This document shows positions 10,717-22,230 of a DNA stretch of 64,000 bases, one piece after another. The stretch is from Primulina eburnea (lineage: Eukaryota > Streptophyta > Magnoliopsida > Lamiales > Gesneriaceae). The translations under genes were made by a program, and so were the position numbers. Below the pieces are notes generated by a model. It searched no databases, had not been told where the DNA came from, and saw nothing but the letters and a program-made list of their open reading frames with translations. The stretch is from contig NC_133105.1 of assembly GCF_022965805.1 (NCBI RefSeq), positions 28,738,277-28,802,276 on the forward strand. Direction: 5' to 3'. Positions within the stretch are counted from its first letter, which is position 1. Every line of letters begins with the position of its first letter.

Positions 10717-13010
10717 TTACTTAGCACCTCTGATTGATGACTTAAAATGCTTATGGGATACAGGCATTGAAACATATGATGCATATCGACAAGAAACTTT
10801 CTCACTTAGAGCTGTATTACTATGGATGATTAATGACTTTCCTGCATATGGGAACCTGTCAGGATGTGTTGTGAAAGGATATCATGCATGTCCTATTGGT
10901 GGTGAAGAAACCTATTCAACAAGATTGAAGCATAGTAGGAAAATGTCATATACAGGCCATAGAAGGTTTCTACCTGCAACTCATCCTTATCGACGACAAA
11001 GAAAGGCATTTAACGGGAACCAAGAATTCAACCCCACACCAAAACCATTGAGTGGCCATGAAGTTTTGGAAAGAGTTGAAAGAATTAATTGTCGTTGGGG
11101 AAAAAGTACAGGGGTGCTTAAGTCGAACAAGGATGAGATAAAATCTTGCTGGAAAAAGAAATCAATATTCTTTGAACTTGAGTATTGGGAACATCTACAT
11201 GTTCGACATGTTCTTGATGTCATGCACATTGAAAAAAATGTATGTGAAAGTCTCATTGGTACGTTACTTGACATTCCTGGAAAAACAAAGGATGGAGTAG
11301 CCGCGAGATTAGACCTTGTGGAAATGAATGTGCGGACAGAGTTAGCACCAAATATGGGGCAGAAGAGAACATATTTGCCAGCAGCATGTTATACACTTAG
11401 TAAGGATGAAAAAAGAAAGATTTTGAATACTTTGGCTGGAATACAAGTTCCTGCATGTTACTCATCCAATGTTAGAAGCCTTATATCGATGAAGGAATTG
11501 AGACTTGTTGGCCTTAAGTCACACGATTACCACACTTTAATACAACAACTGCTTCCAGTGGCCATTCGTGGTGTCTTGCCCAAACATGTCAGAGACACTA
11601 TCACTCGATTGTGTTTCTTCTTCAATGTGTTATGTAATAAAGTGATAGATGTGTCAAAGTTGGATGAAATGCAAAGAGAGATTGTGACGATATTGTGTTT
11701 ACTTGAAAAGTATTTTCCACCTTCATTTTTTGACATAATGATTCATCTGACTGTTCATCTTGTGCGGGAGGTGAAATTGTGTGGACCGGTTTGGTATAGG
11801 TACATGTACCCGTTTGAAAGATACATGAAGATTTTGAAAGGTTATGTGCGAAATCGCAATCGACCTGAAGGTTGTATAGCTGAATGTGATATTGCTGAAG
11901 AGGCTGTTGAATTTTGCTCAGACTATCTGTCTAGTGTGCACACAATTGGGATCCCATCAAGTCATCGACAAATAGAACTTACGAAGCCTTTATCTGGTGC
12001 AGTAGTGCACTCCGCTTGTCACGATGAGTTGCAGCAAGCACATCGTTATGTATTGGAAAATGATGTTGAGATTGATCTTTATATCAAGTAATTTTTCCAA
12101 ATTATTAATACTTTCACGCGCTTTGCTTCCATTCTATTTGTTTATTTATTTTAATAATAATTTTTTTTAGGCAACACATGGAGTATTTGATCGCAAGATT
12201 TCCTCATAGGGCTAAGTCGAAGAAGTGGTTACAAGATGAGCATAACCGAACATTTATTATTTGGTTGCGTGATCGTGTAAGTTCCTTATGTATTACGTAT
12301 TTTCATACATTCTTCGGTTCGATTTATGCAAGACTAATAATTTATCACATACAAAAATATAGGTTGCACATGTAGTTGAACATTCAACACATCAAGTATC
12401 AGAAAGATTAAAGTGGATAGCGCGCGGACCTAGCAAGCAAGTCTTAAAGTACTCTGGTTATTTGATTGATGGGGTTACTTACGCTACAAAAGAGCGTGAT
12501 GATGTACGAGTTATTCAGAACTCTGGAGTTAGCTTAGTTGCAAAGACAATGCAAGTTGCTAGTACAAAGGATAAAAATCCTATTGTGACAGATATGATTT
12601 TTTATGGAGTTATAGAGAAAATATGGTTACTTGATTACCACAAATTTCAAATTCCAATGTTTAAGTGTAAATGGGTGGAAAATAATGGTGGTATCACCAT
12701 AGATGATCTTGGGTTCACGTTGATAAACCTCAATAGAATTGGATTCAAATCTGACTCTTTCATCTTGGCTAGTCAAGCAAAGCAAGTATTTTACATTGAA
12801 AATCCTGAAGATCCTTTATGGAGTATTGTACATGCAACACCAAGTAGGGAGTATTTTGAATACATAAAGGGTGACGAGTGTGAAGACACTATTCTCCACT
12901 ATCAATGTTTTAGCAGAGGCTTGCCATCAATGGATGTTGACGGAGCAGAAGATAATGAACCACCATGCGTTCGTGAAGACTGTGATGGGACTTGGGTTAA
13001 CAATATTTAA
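10717..13010 (+). CDS. C1 TNP2-type transposase, remainder of exon 1 and exons 2-3
   Basis: Exon 1 resumes at 10717 (YLAPLIDDLKC) and runs to 12087. It has LLWMINDFPAYGNLSG, HVLDVMHIEKNVCESLIGTL and a DUF4218 region (ILCLLEKYFPPSFFDIMIHL through CGPVWYRYMYPFERYMK). Intron GT...AG at 12088-12170; exon 2 12171-12276 (QHMEYLIARFPHRAKSKKWL); intron to 12362; exon 3 12363-13010 with DUF4216 (MIFYGVIEKIWLLDY through GFTLINLNRIG) and stop TAA. With S1 removed the coding sum is 3216 bp (1071 residues) with no internal stop, so it was intact when S1 landed. One oddity: CPIGGEET where relatives usually have a second Cys (CPxC). Confidence 0.9.
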
Positions 13011-13389
13011 TTAATGATTTGTTATCTTGCTTTCGACTATTGATTTGTTACGTTGCTTTTTACTATTGATTTCTTATCTTGTCTTCGTTTTTATCGTGTT
13101 GTTGTGGGTTCTCAATGTGTTTTTTGGTCATCATTTGCATGTTTAATTACAAACTTTTGTTCAGTATATTATATGTTGTACTTGTTTCTTTAGTGTTGTA
13201 ATATAAAAGTTGCATAGATTCTATTTTTTGGAACAGTGGTGCAATGTGTTTTCGAAGTTCTCAATGTTGTAGTTTCCATAGTAAGCATATTATTTTTCAA
13301 AATTATGGCTGTAAATTCTGCCTACAAATTATGTTACATATATCAATTGTTAACTCCATTTTTTTTTTGTCAACAGATTTGTGGACTAG
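13011..13389 (+). other. C1 intergenic region between its two genes
   Basis: T-rich sequence after the transposase stop, presumably its 3' untranslated region and the leader of the next gene. The short frame at 13244-13579 overlaps the next gene in a different frame and does not match the family. Confidence 0.5.
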
Positions 13390-16300
13390 ATGGCATCCAA
13401 TACCAACCTTAAGTCTGCTGGCACTTGAGAAAGCTTGGAATGCAACACAAATTTGGAATCAACAGATACCGAAACCACAAGAAATTCTAGAGGTCGGACA
13501 CAAATGGATAAGCTTGCTAGACAAAGGGTTCAAGGAATTAGAAAGCATGTTACATTCAATAAACTGGGACAACCAATAGGAGAAGTTGCTGTTTAAATGC
13601 AAAGTTATATTGGCGTACTTTCTCGAGAAAAAATTAGGATTAGTTACAAAAATTGGAAGCGGGTTCCAACTGATGTCAAAGAATTGATATGGGAATCGTT
13701 TAATGTAAGTAAGTTGTCATGTTTTTATAGCTATAATATTTAGATTATATGGTACATATAATGTTATTAATTTATCTTTTGAACTTATTACCATTTTTTT
13801 ATTTACAGTTGACGTACAATGTTGACACAACATGGAAGAAGGGCTGTTTGAAATCAGCAAATAACAAGTGGCGTCAATACAAAACTCATCTCACTCGAAC
13901 ATTCATTTTAAGCAAGCTTGACAAGCCAGAAGAGTTGAACGAGCCACCTACTGGCTATGGAATTAGCAAAGATGATTGGAGTTCTTTTGTCATTAATCGC
14001 ATGTCAGACGACTTCATTGTAAGATTCTTAATTTATTCTTTCAAAATTAGTCTACCATAATTCATTCTTTATATTGAAATTTGATTTTGGACTTTCTCAA
14101 ATAACTAGAGACTAAGTGATCAACAAAAAGAGAGAAGAAAGATGAATATATACCCTCATAGGCTTGCACGTAAAGGATATGCACGCTTTGCCGAAGAAAT
14201 AGTAAGTCAACCAATTGAGAATTTTATTTTTTGATGTTTTTAAATCTCTTTATTTGATAAGTTTGATAAGTTACTAATTTCTTATTGTAGGCTGCTGAAT
14301 TATGTGACGATGATGAGATCAATAGAGCTATTATTTGGAAGAAAGGACGACTCAACAAAGAAGGGAGATTTGAAGGCGATGATTTGACGGAAAGAGTGGA
14401 TAAGATTGTAAGGCAAATGAAAATAAGTCAACCAATAATTTTATTGCAACTGTACTCATTCAATAAAAAAATGTTTTAAATATTACAGGATGCTTATATA
14501 CAAGAAAAACAGGAGCGTAAGCTGAAAATTGAAGGGCCAAAAGATGGTATACTTACAAAAGCACTTGAGACTGAAGAACATGCTGGGCGTGTGAGAGGCA
14601 TTGGAGGGCATATCACTCCAACGATCTACTTCAATGTTGGTAGAAACTGGAAGGGTTCTGATGTAAGCACTGAGCACAAAAGGGAGTTGATGGAAGCAAA
14701 GAAGAAAATTTCAGAACAAGATGCACGTATCAAAAAACTTGAAGCAATTATGTATAAAAATGGTGCATGTGACATGTCGATCGATGACAAAGGCAGTTGC
14801 TCTGAGAAGTTAAATCAAATGAATGAAAGCGACATGAAACATGATGATGTGGAGCTGCAAATTGTTAGCAAATTTGATGTTTTACAGGTATGACAGTAGC
14901 TGTAGGCAAAGTAATAACAACGTAACATAGAGTAAGTAAAATTTATCGAAATGCCTATTTTTTTTTAGGGTAAACAAGTTGCATTGACAGTGGAAGGTAG
15001 CAAAAATATTGTTGCATATGGTACAGTTGTCTGTGTCAAAGGAGAAGATAAAATGATCCATGGTGTTCCGTTACCCCATAACTGCATACGGGTTTCCATT
15101 GATGAAGCAGTGGACAAATCAACACCTTTGCTAGTTCCGATTCCTAGTGAATGTGAAACTATTGGTGATGCCGTGGGAACACTTGTGGTTTGGCCAGAAC
15201 ACTTTATAGTAAAATCCAATGAGGTACATGTTATATTCGATGGAAAATTAAATTGACTAAAAAGTTTCTTATTAATTCTATCTAGCATGTTTATATTTGC
15301 AATTACCAGAATTTCGAAAAGAAGACAATTGAACAGTCAATGAAGAAACATCATTTGTCAGCAAGTGTCCCAAGATCATTACATATGCTGTATTGTTATA
15401 GTAAGCGTGCTCTTGATGAAGGAAGATACATATCAATGATTTTAGATCATGATGTATTCGGCGATGATTACAAACTTATTCTGCACCTTGACGACATCAT
15501 TCCTTTGTATCATTTGGACCCAATTTCGGCCAATTGTTTAGTTGGCTACATATGGTAAGTGATTTGATTTGAGTTATAAACACAAATATTTTGCAAAAAC
15601 AGTTGTTCTACTTTCATTATAATGAAACCGGAATCTGATTTGTTGTAACAGAAAATTTTGTGCCACCATTCTGTCTTGTTTACATTATTGTTTTGTATGC
15701 TACTTATGTTTTAAATGTCAGGCATCTTCACAAAAATCTATTGAAAGATAAAAAGATGGAGAAATTCAGATTTGTCAATCCACATAGCATTCCATATGTG
15801 TCAAAACAATGTGCACAGGACAAAACAGGTAAGCTTGAAAAGTTGAACCACAATGCAAGTGTTGTAGCAGATAGGCTCAGTGGTGCATCAGTGGATCAAT
15901 TAGTTTTTGTGCCATGTAATATCGGGTCAGTACGAATTGCAATCTCACTTTCAATCGCTTTATTTCGACAATTTATTGCATTTTATGCACTGACTATGTG
16001 TTTCTGCATAGTTTTCATTGGATCCTCGTTGTCATTGAACCTTACAAGGAGGTTATTTATTTGTTGGATTCTCTGTATCATCGTATCCGCGATCAGGAAT
16101 TGAAATATGTGATGGAAATGTGAGTTTGTATTCTTTTTTTATTAAGAATTTAAATTTAGTCAATAAACAACTCATAATAATTATTGTTATTGTATGGAGG
16201 GCCTTGAGATTGTTTAATTCAAACAAGGGAAGGAAAGGCAGGAAAAATACTTTGTGGGAAGTGGTAAAGGTATGTGTAATTATGTTAAACAGTAATTTTA

Positions 16301-16644
16301 ATGCTTATATTTTTAATTAACCATTTGTTTCTAATTACCATAGGCTCCTCGACAACCAGATGCAAAACAATGTGGTTATTATGTAATGAGATTTATGAGA
16401 CAAATTATTGAAGAGATTGCGACTATCGAGAGAGATTCACTACGATCAATAGTAAAATTATATTGCTTCTTTGAAAATTTACATCATCAATTTCAACATT
16501 TTGAAAATTCAGTAATTATTGTTTTTTTAGTAACATAATTTGTATGTGTGTTCACAGTTCACAAAATCGGAGTACTCTCGGGAAGAAATCGATGAGGTGC
16601 GTTCTGAGTTGGCAGAATGTATACAGGATCATATTTATGAGTAG
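13390..16644 (+). pseudogene. C1 second gene: Transposase_24-like protein fused to a Ulp1-like cysteine protease
   Basis: Twelve exons with GT...AG borders can be followed: about 13390-13704, 13809-14018, 14109-14201, 14291-14407, 14489-14887, 14969-15223, 15310-15554, 15722-15925, 16012-16119, 16200-16269, 16344-16451, 16558-16644. Early exons match the plant En/Spm Transposase_24 type (TTWKKGCLKSANNKWRQYK, NIYPHRLARKGYARFAEEI) with a lysine-rich coiled-coil stretch. Late exons match C48/Ulp1 proteases: His in FHWILVVIEPYKE, Asp in LLDSLYHR and Cys in AKQCGYYVMRFMR give the full triad. Exon 1 has stops at 13426-13428 and 13594-13596 in the family frame. Either the gene is dead or translation starts at 13597. 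Ulp1 enzymes cleave SUMO conjugates; the role in CACTA elements is unknown. Confidence 0.75.
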
Positions 16645-17519
16645 GTATGGAACGCTTCCCTCCATAATTCTGTTTCTCTTTTCATTTAACAATTGTTTGC
16701 TTTAAGTAAATGAACATTTGTAAACTTTGAAAATTATAACTCCTTCATTTCCAGGGAATTGCTGTTGTTGTGCTGTTGAGACATTTCGGATATTTTTGTT
16801 GGTAAGTACTAAATAACTGCATCTTCAGTCATTTGCCGAGGACATAACCCGTGTATGTGTGGTGTGATACTTGATTGATATATTTTTTTTTGGAATGATC
16901 GAGCTTGGCCGGCTCTGCATGCGATTTGTTTTATGTTTGAATCGATGGACTTCATTTTCGAGTATACAGTTGTTATGTTGTTTTGATTTTTGTCGGGATG
17001 TCCTATTTACGGGGAGGTCATGCCGAAATTTCTAGAAAAGTAAATCAAAATATTTATACCATTATGAAATCCTTCTTTATGTTGCTGAATTAAAACCTAA
17101 CCAAATATGTTTGAGATAGTGCATGGAAATCTATGTGTTTTTGTTTTTGCATCAGCTGTGTTTGTTTTGTTTTTGAGCTCAGCTAAATATTCGAAAAAAT
17201 ATAACCATGCTTTTTGTTTTTCAAAACAGGATATGTTCGAAATGATAGACACTTTGCAGCTTCGGTAGACGGAGAAAGAAAGCTTCATCAAAATATGCAC
17301 CTTTAGTTATATCTAGTGTTTTTGGTGTTGTAAACTTATTTTCGATACAATATTATGGATTATGGTACGTTGATGTGGGCACAATTTATGTTTTACTTTT
17401 GGACTGAATATTTTGAGGATGATTGTATCTTTTTAGTTTTTATTAGTTCTAATTTCAGGATTTTTTAATTTGTGTTTTTATATAATTATTAATTAATTAG
17501 TTCATTGTATATAAAATGT
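16645..17519 (+). other. C1 3' non-coding region
   Basis: No gene. It follows the Ulp1-like stop; splice-like borders (GAGTAG|GTATGG, TTTCCAG|GGAATT) suggest 3' untranslated exons. Otherwise AT-rich. Confidence 0.5.
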
Positions 17520-17929
17520 GAAAAACAACAGTTTTTAAAAATTTAACGGCAACAATTATAAAATGATGAAAAATTGACAACGGTTTTTATTCGTTGCATA
17601 AATGTTGTTGTAAAACACAAACGAAAACGTTTTTTATCCATTGTCAAACTGTTGTTGTAAATTCAAAACAACAACGTTTTTAATTTGTTGCAGAAACGTT
17701 GTTGTAGCTCATATACCACAACGGTTTTTAAGCGTTATAAAAACGTTTTCGTATCTCATATCACACAACATTTAAAAACAATGTAAAACCGTTGTCTTTG
17801 TTAACTAAGACAACGGATTTTATACGTTGTCGTTGTTTTGACTTTTAACAACACTGCTTACAACATCACTTTTTCACCTTAAAAGACAACGGATAAAATC
17901 CGTTGTCATTCAGCGTTTTTCTTCTAGTG
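17520..17929 (+). repeat. C1 3' subterminal repeats and terminal inverted repeat
   Basis: Ten or more copies of the GACAACGGTTTT-type motif in both orientations, for example near 17575, 17665, 17716, 17795, 17806 and 17883. They mirror the 5' end. The last pair forms a hairpin (GACAACGGAT / ATCCGTTGTC) before the terminal CACTA complement ending at 17929. Confidence 0.85.
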
Positions 17930-18461
17930 TATGATCAGAGATATGACTGAAAAAGTGAAATTGGTTCAGAAGAAAATGAGGGCAGCCCAGGACAGACAAG
18001 CCAAATATGCCAACCTTCGACGTAGACCGTTGGTATTTGAGGCAGGAGACCGAGTGTTCCTGAAGATTTCACCTTTCAGGGGTGTTGTCCGATTTAGAAA
18101 GAAAAGGAAGTTGTCTCCACGATACGTCGGTCCTTATGAGATTCTCGAGAAGGTAGGAGATCGTGCCTATCGACTAGCATTGCCGCCTTCTTTATCTGGA
18201 ATACATGATGTCTTTCATGTATCGATGCTGCGGAAATATCTCCCTGATGATTCTCACGTGATTCAACCAGACGATACCGAGCTGGACGAGACATTGAGTT
18301 ATGTCGAGAAATCGATTCGGATTATCGATCGTAAAGAAAAACAGCTCAGAACAAAGACGATTCCTCTTGTGAAAGTTCAGTGGACTCGTCATGGTATCGA
18401 AGAAGCTACTTGGGAGACTGAGTCTGATATGAGACAAGAATTCCCAGCATTATTTCACTGA
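17930..18461 (+). pseudogene. G1 pol 3' end: integrase C-terminus and chromodomain
   Basis: This is the continuation of the integrase cut by C1. The first bases (TAT, 17930-17932) repeat 1594-1596 and are the target duplication. The block contains RRPLVFEAGDRVFLKISPF, SPRYVGPYEILEKVGDRAYRLALP and HDVFHVSMLRKYLPD, which are typical of the gypsy integrase C-terminal domain. The chromodomain-like end has VQWTRHGIEEATWE and stops with TGA at 18459-18461. The frame is open over the whole stretch. In chromoviruses this tail guides integration to chromatin. The matching G3 copy at 23682-24413 keeps the sequence uninterrupted at this point, confirming the join. Confidence 0.88.
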
Positions 18462-18523
18462 TGTAAATTTGCTTATACAGTTCTTGTATATATACTCCTT
18501 GTTAATACAAATAAAATGCCTGT

Positions 18524-18561
18524 GATTTCGAGGACGAAATCGTATCTTAGGGGGGGAGAAA
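18524..18561 (+). promoter_or_regulatory. G1 hairpin and polypurine tract
   Basis: GATTTCGAGGACGAAATC (18524-18541) is an inverted repeat with a 7-bp stem and AGGA loop. A G-rich polypurine tract (about 18550-18561) follows and abuts the LTR at 18562. The tract primes plus-strand DNA synthesis in LTR elements. The hairpin recurs in five other elements of this window (see findings). Confidence 0.7.
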
Positions 18562-20358
18562 TGTAATGCCCGGAAATTTAATCCTAGTAATCGATAATTA
18601 TTGATATATAATTTGATATGATTATGAAAGGATTAATCTGGACACGAAATAAGATTTCATTTGAAGGGTGCAATTTTTGGACAGAACTAGTGGCGCCCGA
18701 GCGGTAAGAAATGACCGCCCGAGCGCCAAAGTTCAATAGAAACACATCTTGGACAGAAGGTGTGGCGCTCGGGCGGTAGTTTTTGACCGCCCGAGCGCCA
18801 ATGTGCAATCCGGAAAGGAGTTGGACAGAGGATGCCGCGCTCGAGCGGTAGTTTATTACCGCCCGAGCGCCGACCGAAATTGATGTTAAGATGCCATGTT
18901 TCTTATGCATGCAAGTCGGATATATATATATATATGTAAATCACGTTGCAATCATTCAGATTAAAGAAGGGAAATCGAGAAAAGGGTTCAGAGAAGCTTC
19001 TAAAATCCTTACGCCTTTTGTGTGAAATCCGTTCGTCCGAATTGTAATCTGACTTCAGTACTGTAATCCTATCAACGTAGGCTACAACTGGACGTAAGTT
19101 TTACTACGTTTTGACATGTCTTGAAATTATGATATTGTCAGAACTGAATAAGATTCATATATGATGTTCTTGACATGTTATACATCGTAGAATCGAAGTC
19201 AGATTGAAAAACGGACTGATTATGGAATTGTTATAAATTTTTAGGGTATATTGATTTATACCGGACAGATTTGAATTGTGATTGAATTACAGATTGTAAT
19301 GGATATGAGTTATGATTGGTAATTGATGTCTGTTGATTTGGTATTGAAGGGGATACTGAGACTGTACCATTATGCCGTTGATTTTGAATTAAATCCAGAT
19401 TAATCAGATTGTTAGTAATTCGAATGGTATATTGATATGAGATTATTGGTATTGCCATTGTCAGATTGAGGGATTGACAGAGTTTGGATTCCAGAGCGAA
19501 ACTGCAACGAAAGGTATAAGTCAAGGTGTATTGGGACATCGACTCAAGTAGGATATACTTGAGTTTCCCTAAATCACATACTTATTATTTGTTTATCATT
19601 GTATTTAATGATTTGATTTAAATGCTTGTTCTATGGAGTTATAGGAGCATGCATTAGACGAGTAATCTTGTGACAGAAGTACCTGATAGTGGCAGGTAAC
19701 CACGGGTACATTGCACGATGTCACAAGATATGGTGATAGATCATAGTCTATGACGGATGCGTCTGGACACTGGATGTTTGGTTATATCGACTTGGATAGA
19801 ACTGGAGTCTTTTCTATTAATGTTTTTCGATATAGGAATGCCACATCTGGACACCGGGATCCCTAGGCTAGGATTGAGTCTAGTCTGAATCGTGGAGTCG
19901 CAAGTATTGTCGACAGATTGATATTGGTTACATTTCTGATTTTGATATGTATTACTATTATCTGTTTCATGCTTTGTATTGAACATATGACTGCATGTTC
20001 TTTGATTTATACTGGGATTTATTCTCACCGGAGTTATCCGGCTGTTGTCTTGTTTGTATGTGTACATGACAACAGGTGGGACAGGTTCAGAGTCCCGGAG
20101 ATGAGGAGAGATCGTGATTAGAGTGGAGGCTCCGGACTTGGATTAGATATAGGGTCGAACACTTGATATTATATGTTTAAACCTTGGTTAAATAAATGTT
20201 TGTGGTACAGGACTTGTACTTTTATTTTATACTGAGTTGTATTTTAGTTTGATTTCACTACGTTCCGCATTTAAAAAAAAAAAATTAGACCCTGTTTTAT
20301 AATTGATTAATTAGTCCCAATGACGATTATGATTATGATTAGCGTCCGGGTCCCCACA
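18562..20358 (+). repeat. G1 3' LTR (about 1.8 kb)
   Basis: It begins TGTAATGCCCGG after the polypurine tract and ends GGGTCCCCACA, giving canonical TG...CA ends. Much of its body matches the G3 LTRs in reverse orientation: the start, the block near 19005-19110 around the conserved TAGGCTACAACTGGACGTAA, and the end. A cassette of three CG-rich inverted-repeat units lies at 18691-18872, followed by a (TA)n TATA-like tract near 18918-18936. Confidence 0.85.
18691..18872 (+). repeat. CG-rich palindrome cassette in the G1 LTR (3 units)
   Basis: Three units of two roughly 15-bp arms separated by an 8-nt spacer: TGGCGCCCGAGCGGT / ACCGCCCGAGCGCCA, TGGCGCTCGGGCGGT / ACCGCCCGAGCGCCA, CCGCGCTCGAGCGGT / ACCGCCCGAGCGCCG. 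Units lie about 75 bp apart and each is preceded by GGACAGA(A). The array ends about 45 bp before a (TA)n tract that could act as a TATA region. Confidence 0.8.
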
Positions 20359-21029
20359 CTTAAACATGACACTAGAAAAATATTTTAACGTGCATCAAAT
20401 AAACATAAACAATTTAAAAATGCATTACAATAAATCATGCCCCACTAAGGCTCATTTTAAAATTAAATAAATGCTTTAATAATTAAATAGTTCCTCCCCC
20501 ACTTATATAAATTTCGTCCTCGAAATTAGATCTTACCGAACAACTCCGGGTAGCGAATTCTCATATCTACTTCCGTCTCCCAAGTGGCCTCCTCCACTGA
20601 TTGATTCAGCCACTGGACTTTGACCAGCTTGGTCACCTTGTTCCGAAGTCTACGCTCCTGTCTGTCTAGGATTTAGACATGTCTCTCCTCATAAGACAGG
20701 TTTGGAGCCAATTGCAACAGTTCGTAGCTCAAAACATGCGACGGGTTAGCTACGTACTTCCTTAGCATTGAGACGTGGAATACATTCTGTACCCCGGCCA
20801 GATTCAGCGGAAGGGCAAAACAATAAGCTAGTGTCCCAACTCTGTCAAGAATCTCAAACGGTCCAATAAACCTCGGACTCAGCTTGCCTCTTTTCCCAAA
20901 TCTCATAACACCCTTCATGGGCGCTAACTTTATAAAAACGTGATCACCTACGGCAAACTCGAGATCTCTTCACCTCTTATCGGCATAGCTCTTTTGGTGA
21001 CTCTGGGCGGCCTTCATTCTGTCCCGAAT
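20359..21029 (-). mobile_element. G2: outermost gypsy element, 3' part (left piece)
   Basis: Minus-strand integrase end and chromodomain, then the hairpin (20511-20526) and a polypurine tract (about 20491-20503), then 20359-20490, which should be G2's 3' LTR. That last piece does not start with TG at the expected border, so its identity is uncertain. G1 adjoins at 20358. G2 resumes at 59661 after L1; the duplication CGAAT (21025-21029, 59661-59665) links the two halves. Confidence 0.8.
20526..21024 (-). pseudogene. G2 integrase C-terminus and chromodomain
   Basis: Reading right to left: DRMKAAQSHQKSYADKR, a TGA in place of Arg (near 20957), LEFAVGDHVFIKLAPMKGV, SPRFIGPFEILDRVGT and HVSMLRKYVANPSHVL. 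A TAA follows in place of Gln near 20670, then RRLRNKVTKLVKVQW and EEATWETEVDMRIRYPELF. The stop TAA is at 20528-20526. Both internal stops fit C-to-T change. It continues the integrase at 59661. Confidence 0.8.
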
Positions 21030-21440
21030 TATAATGACACGAAAATTCGTGTTTAAAAATATGCGGAAAAATTAAAAATTTTCTTTTTAAATGATTAAAA
21101 TGCCTCGTTCATAAAATAAACTGATAAATAAAGTCTTATGTTCGAAATGGCAACGGAAGTAAATGTTTGTTTGTAAAAATAATAATTTAAAATAATCCAG
21201 CAACGTGAAAAATGTTTGATCATAAAATAGTAAATGCTGAAAAACTGAGGTCCTCGGGTCCCACTACTGCCGACTCGAGCTGGCACACTTGTCCCCGCCC
21301 TCGATCCTGACATCATCAGTACCTACAATAATCAAGTCTAGTGAGTCTAAAGACTCAGGACGCATAAATAACAAGTAAATAAATAATAAAAAATCGCATG
21401 TAAGTGAACATATCTTGTCATGAGTCATAACGTAAAATAT
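21030..21440 (-). repeat. L1 3' LTR, first piece (left of G3)
   Basis: Matches 56314-56720 closely; interrupted at 21440 by G3. Bases 21436-21440 (AATAT) are the G3 duplication. The undisturbed sequence is seen in the L1 right LTR near 56708-56716. Confidence 0.88.
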
Positions 21441-21969
21441 TGTGGGGACCCGGACGCTAATCATATTCTTAATCACAATTGAGACTAATTAATCAATTAT
21501 AATAAACATGGTCTAAATTTTTTTTTTTAAATTCGGAACGTAGTAAAAATCAAACTAATATACAACTCAGTATAAGATAAAGTACAAGTCCTGTACCGTC
21601 TACAAATTAGTAAAAACTAAGGTTCAACATCTAGATATCAAGTGTCAAAACCCTATATACATCAAAGTCCGAGGTCTCCACTCTATCACGATCTCTCCTC
21701 ATCTCCTGGACCCTGATCCTGTCCCACATGTTGTCATGTACACATACAAACAAGACAACAGCCGGATAATTCCGGTGAGAATATAATCCCAGTATAAATC
21801 AACGAACATGCAATCATATAAACAATATAAAGCATGTAACAGGTAACAATAATCAGTATCAAAATCTGAAACATAACGAATATCAAACTGTCGACAATAC
21901 TCGTAGCTACACGATTTAGACTAGACTCAATCCTAGTCTCGGGATCCCGATTTTCCAGAAGTTGGCATT

Positions 21970-22230
21970 CCTATATCGACCAACAGTAATAGAAAAGACT
22001 CCAGTTCTATCCACGTCGATAAGGTATCGATCACCAGAAATAGAAAAAGGTCTGATTCTATCCACACCGATATGGTATCGATCACCAGCAATAGAAGGAA
22101 CTCTAATTCTATCCACACCGATATAATATCGATCACCAGTAATAGAAGAAGCTCCAATTCTATCCACACCGATACGATATCGATCAACAGTAATAGAATA
22201 AACACAAATTCTACACACATCGATAGCCAA
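21970..22230 (-). repeat. 51-bp tandem repeat in the G3 LTR
   Basis: TATCGATCACCAG recurs at 22025, 22076 and 22127, with a variant at 22178, giving a 51-bp period over about five copies. Because 51 is a multiple of three it creates a repetitive open frame, which is not a gene. The other G3 LTR has a shortened unit (49141-49375). The G1 LTR has only a single related stretch near 19780-19850. Confidence 0.9.

Larger units (their letters stand above)
1597..17929 (+). mobile_element. C1: CACTA (En/Spm) DNA transposon
   Basis: The ends are CACTACAACAAAAT at 1597 and, reversed, CACTAGAAGAAAAA ending at 17929. They are flanked by the 3-bp duplication TAT (1594-1596 and 17930-17932), the size CACTA elements make. 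Removing C1 restores the G1 integrase frame, and the G3 paralogue confirms the empty site. Length is 16.3 kb, or about 11.2 kb without the nested S1/T1. It holds two spliced genes on the + strand, long subterminal repeat fields, and a captured gene fragment. CACTA elements move by cut and paste using the TNP2-type transposase. Confidence 0.95.
1..20358 (+). mobile_element. G1: Ty3/gypsy chromovirus (Tekay/Del-like), 5' part outside the window
   Basis: The window opens inside the reverse transcriptase (RT) tail of this element. RNase H, integrase and a C-terminal chromodomain-like segment follow, then a polypurine tract and a 3' LTR (18562-20358). C1 (1597-17929) interrupts the integrase. The domain order RT-RNase H-IN-chromodomain and the LTR start TGTAATGCCCG fit plant Tekay/Del chromoviruses. 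The 5' LTR, gag and protease lie beyond the left edge. CTTAA follows the 3' LTR and would be the target duplication, but its partner is off-window. The flank at 20359-20490 appears to belong to G2. Confidence 0.85.

Noticed and set aside
13244..13579. 111-codon frame at the start of the second C1 gene
   Set aside because: It is in a different frame from the family-like sequence (MDKLARQRVQG, FNKLGQPIGE) and is an overlap artefact.
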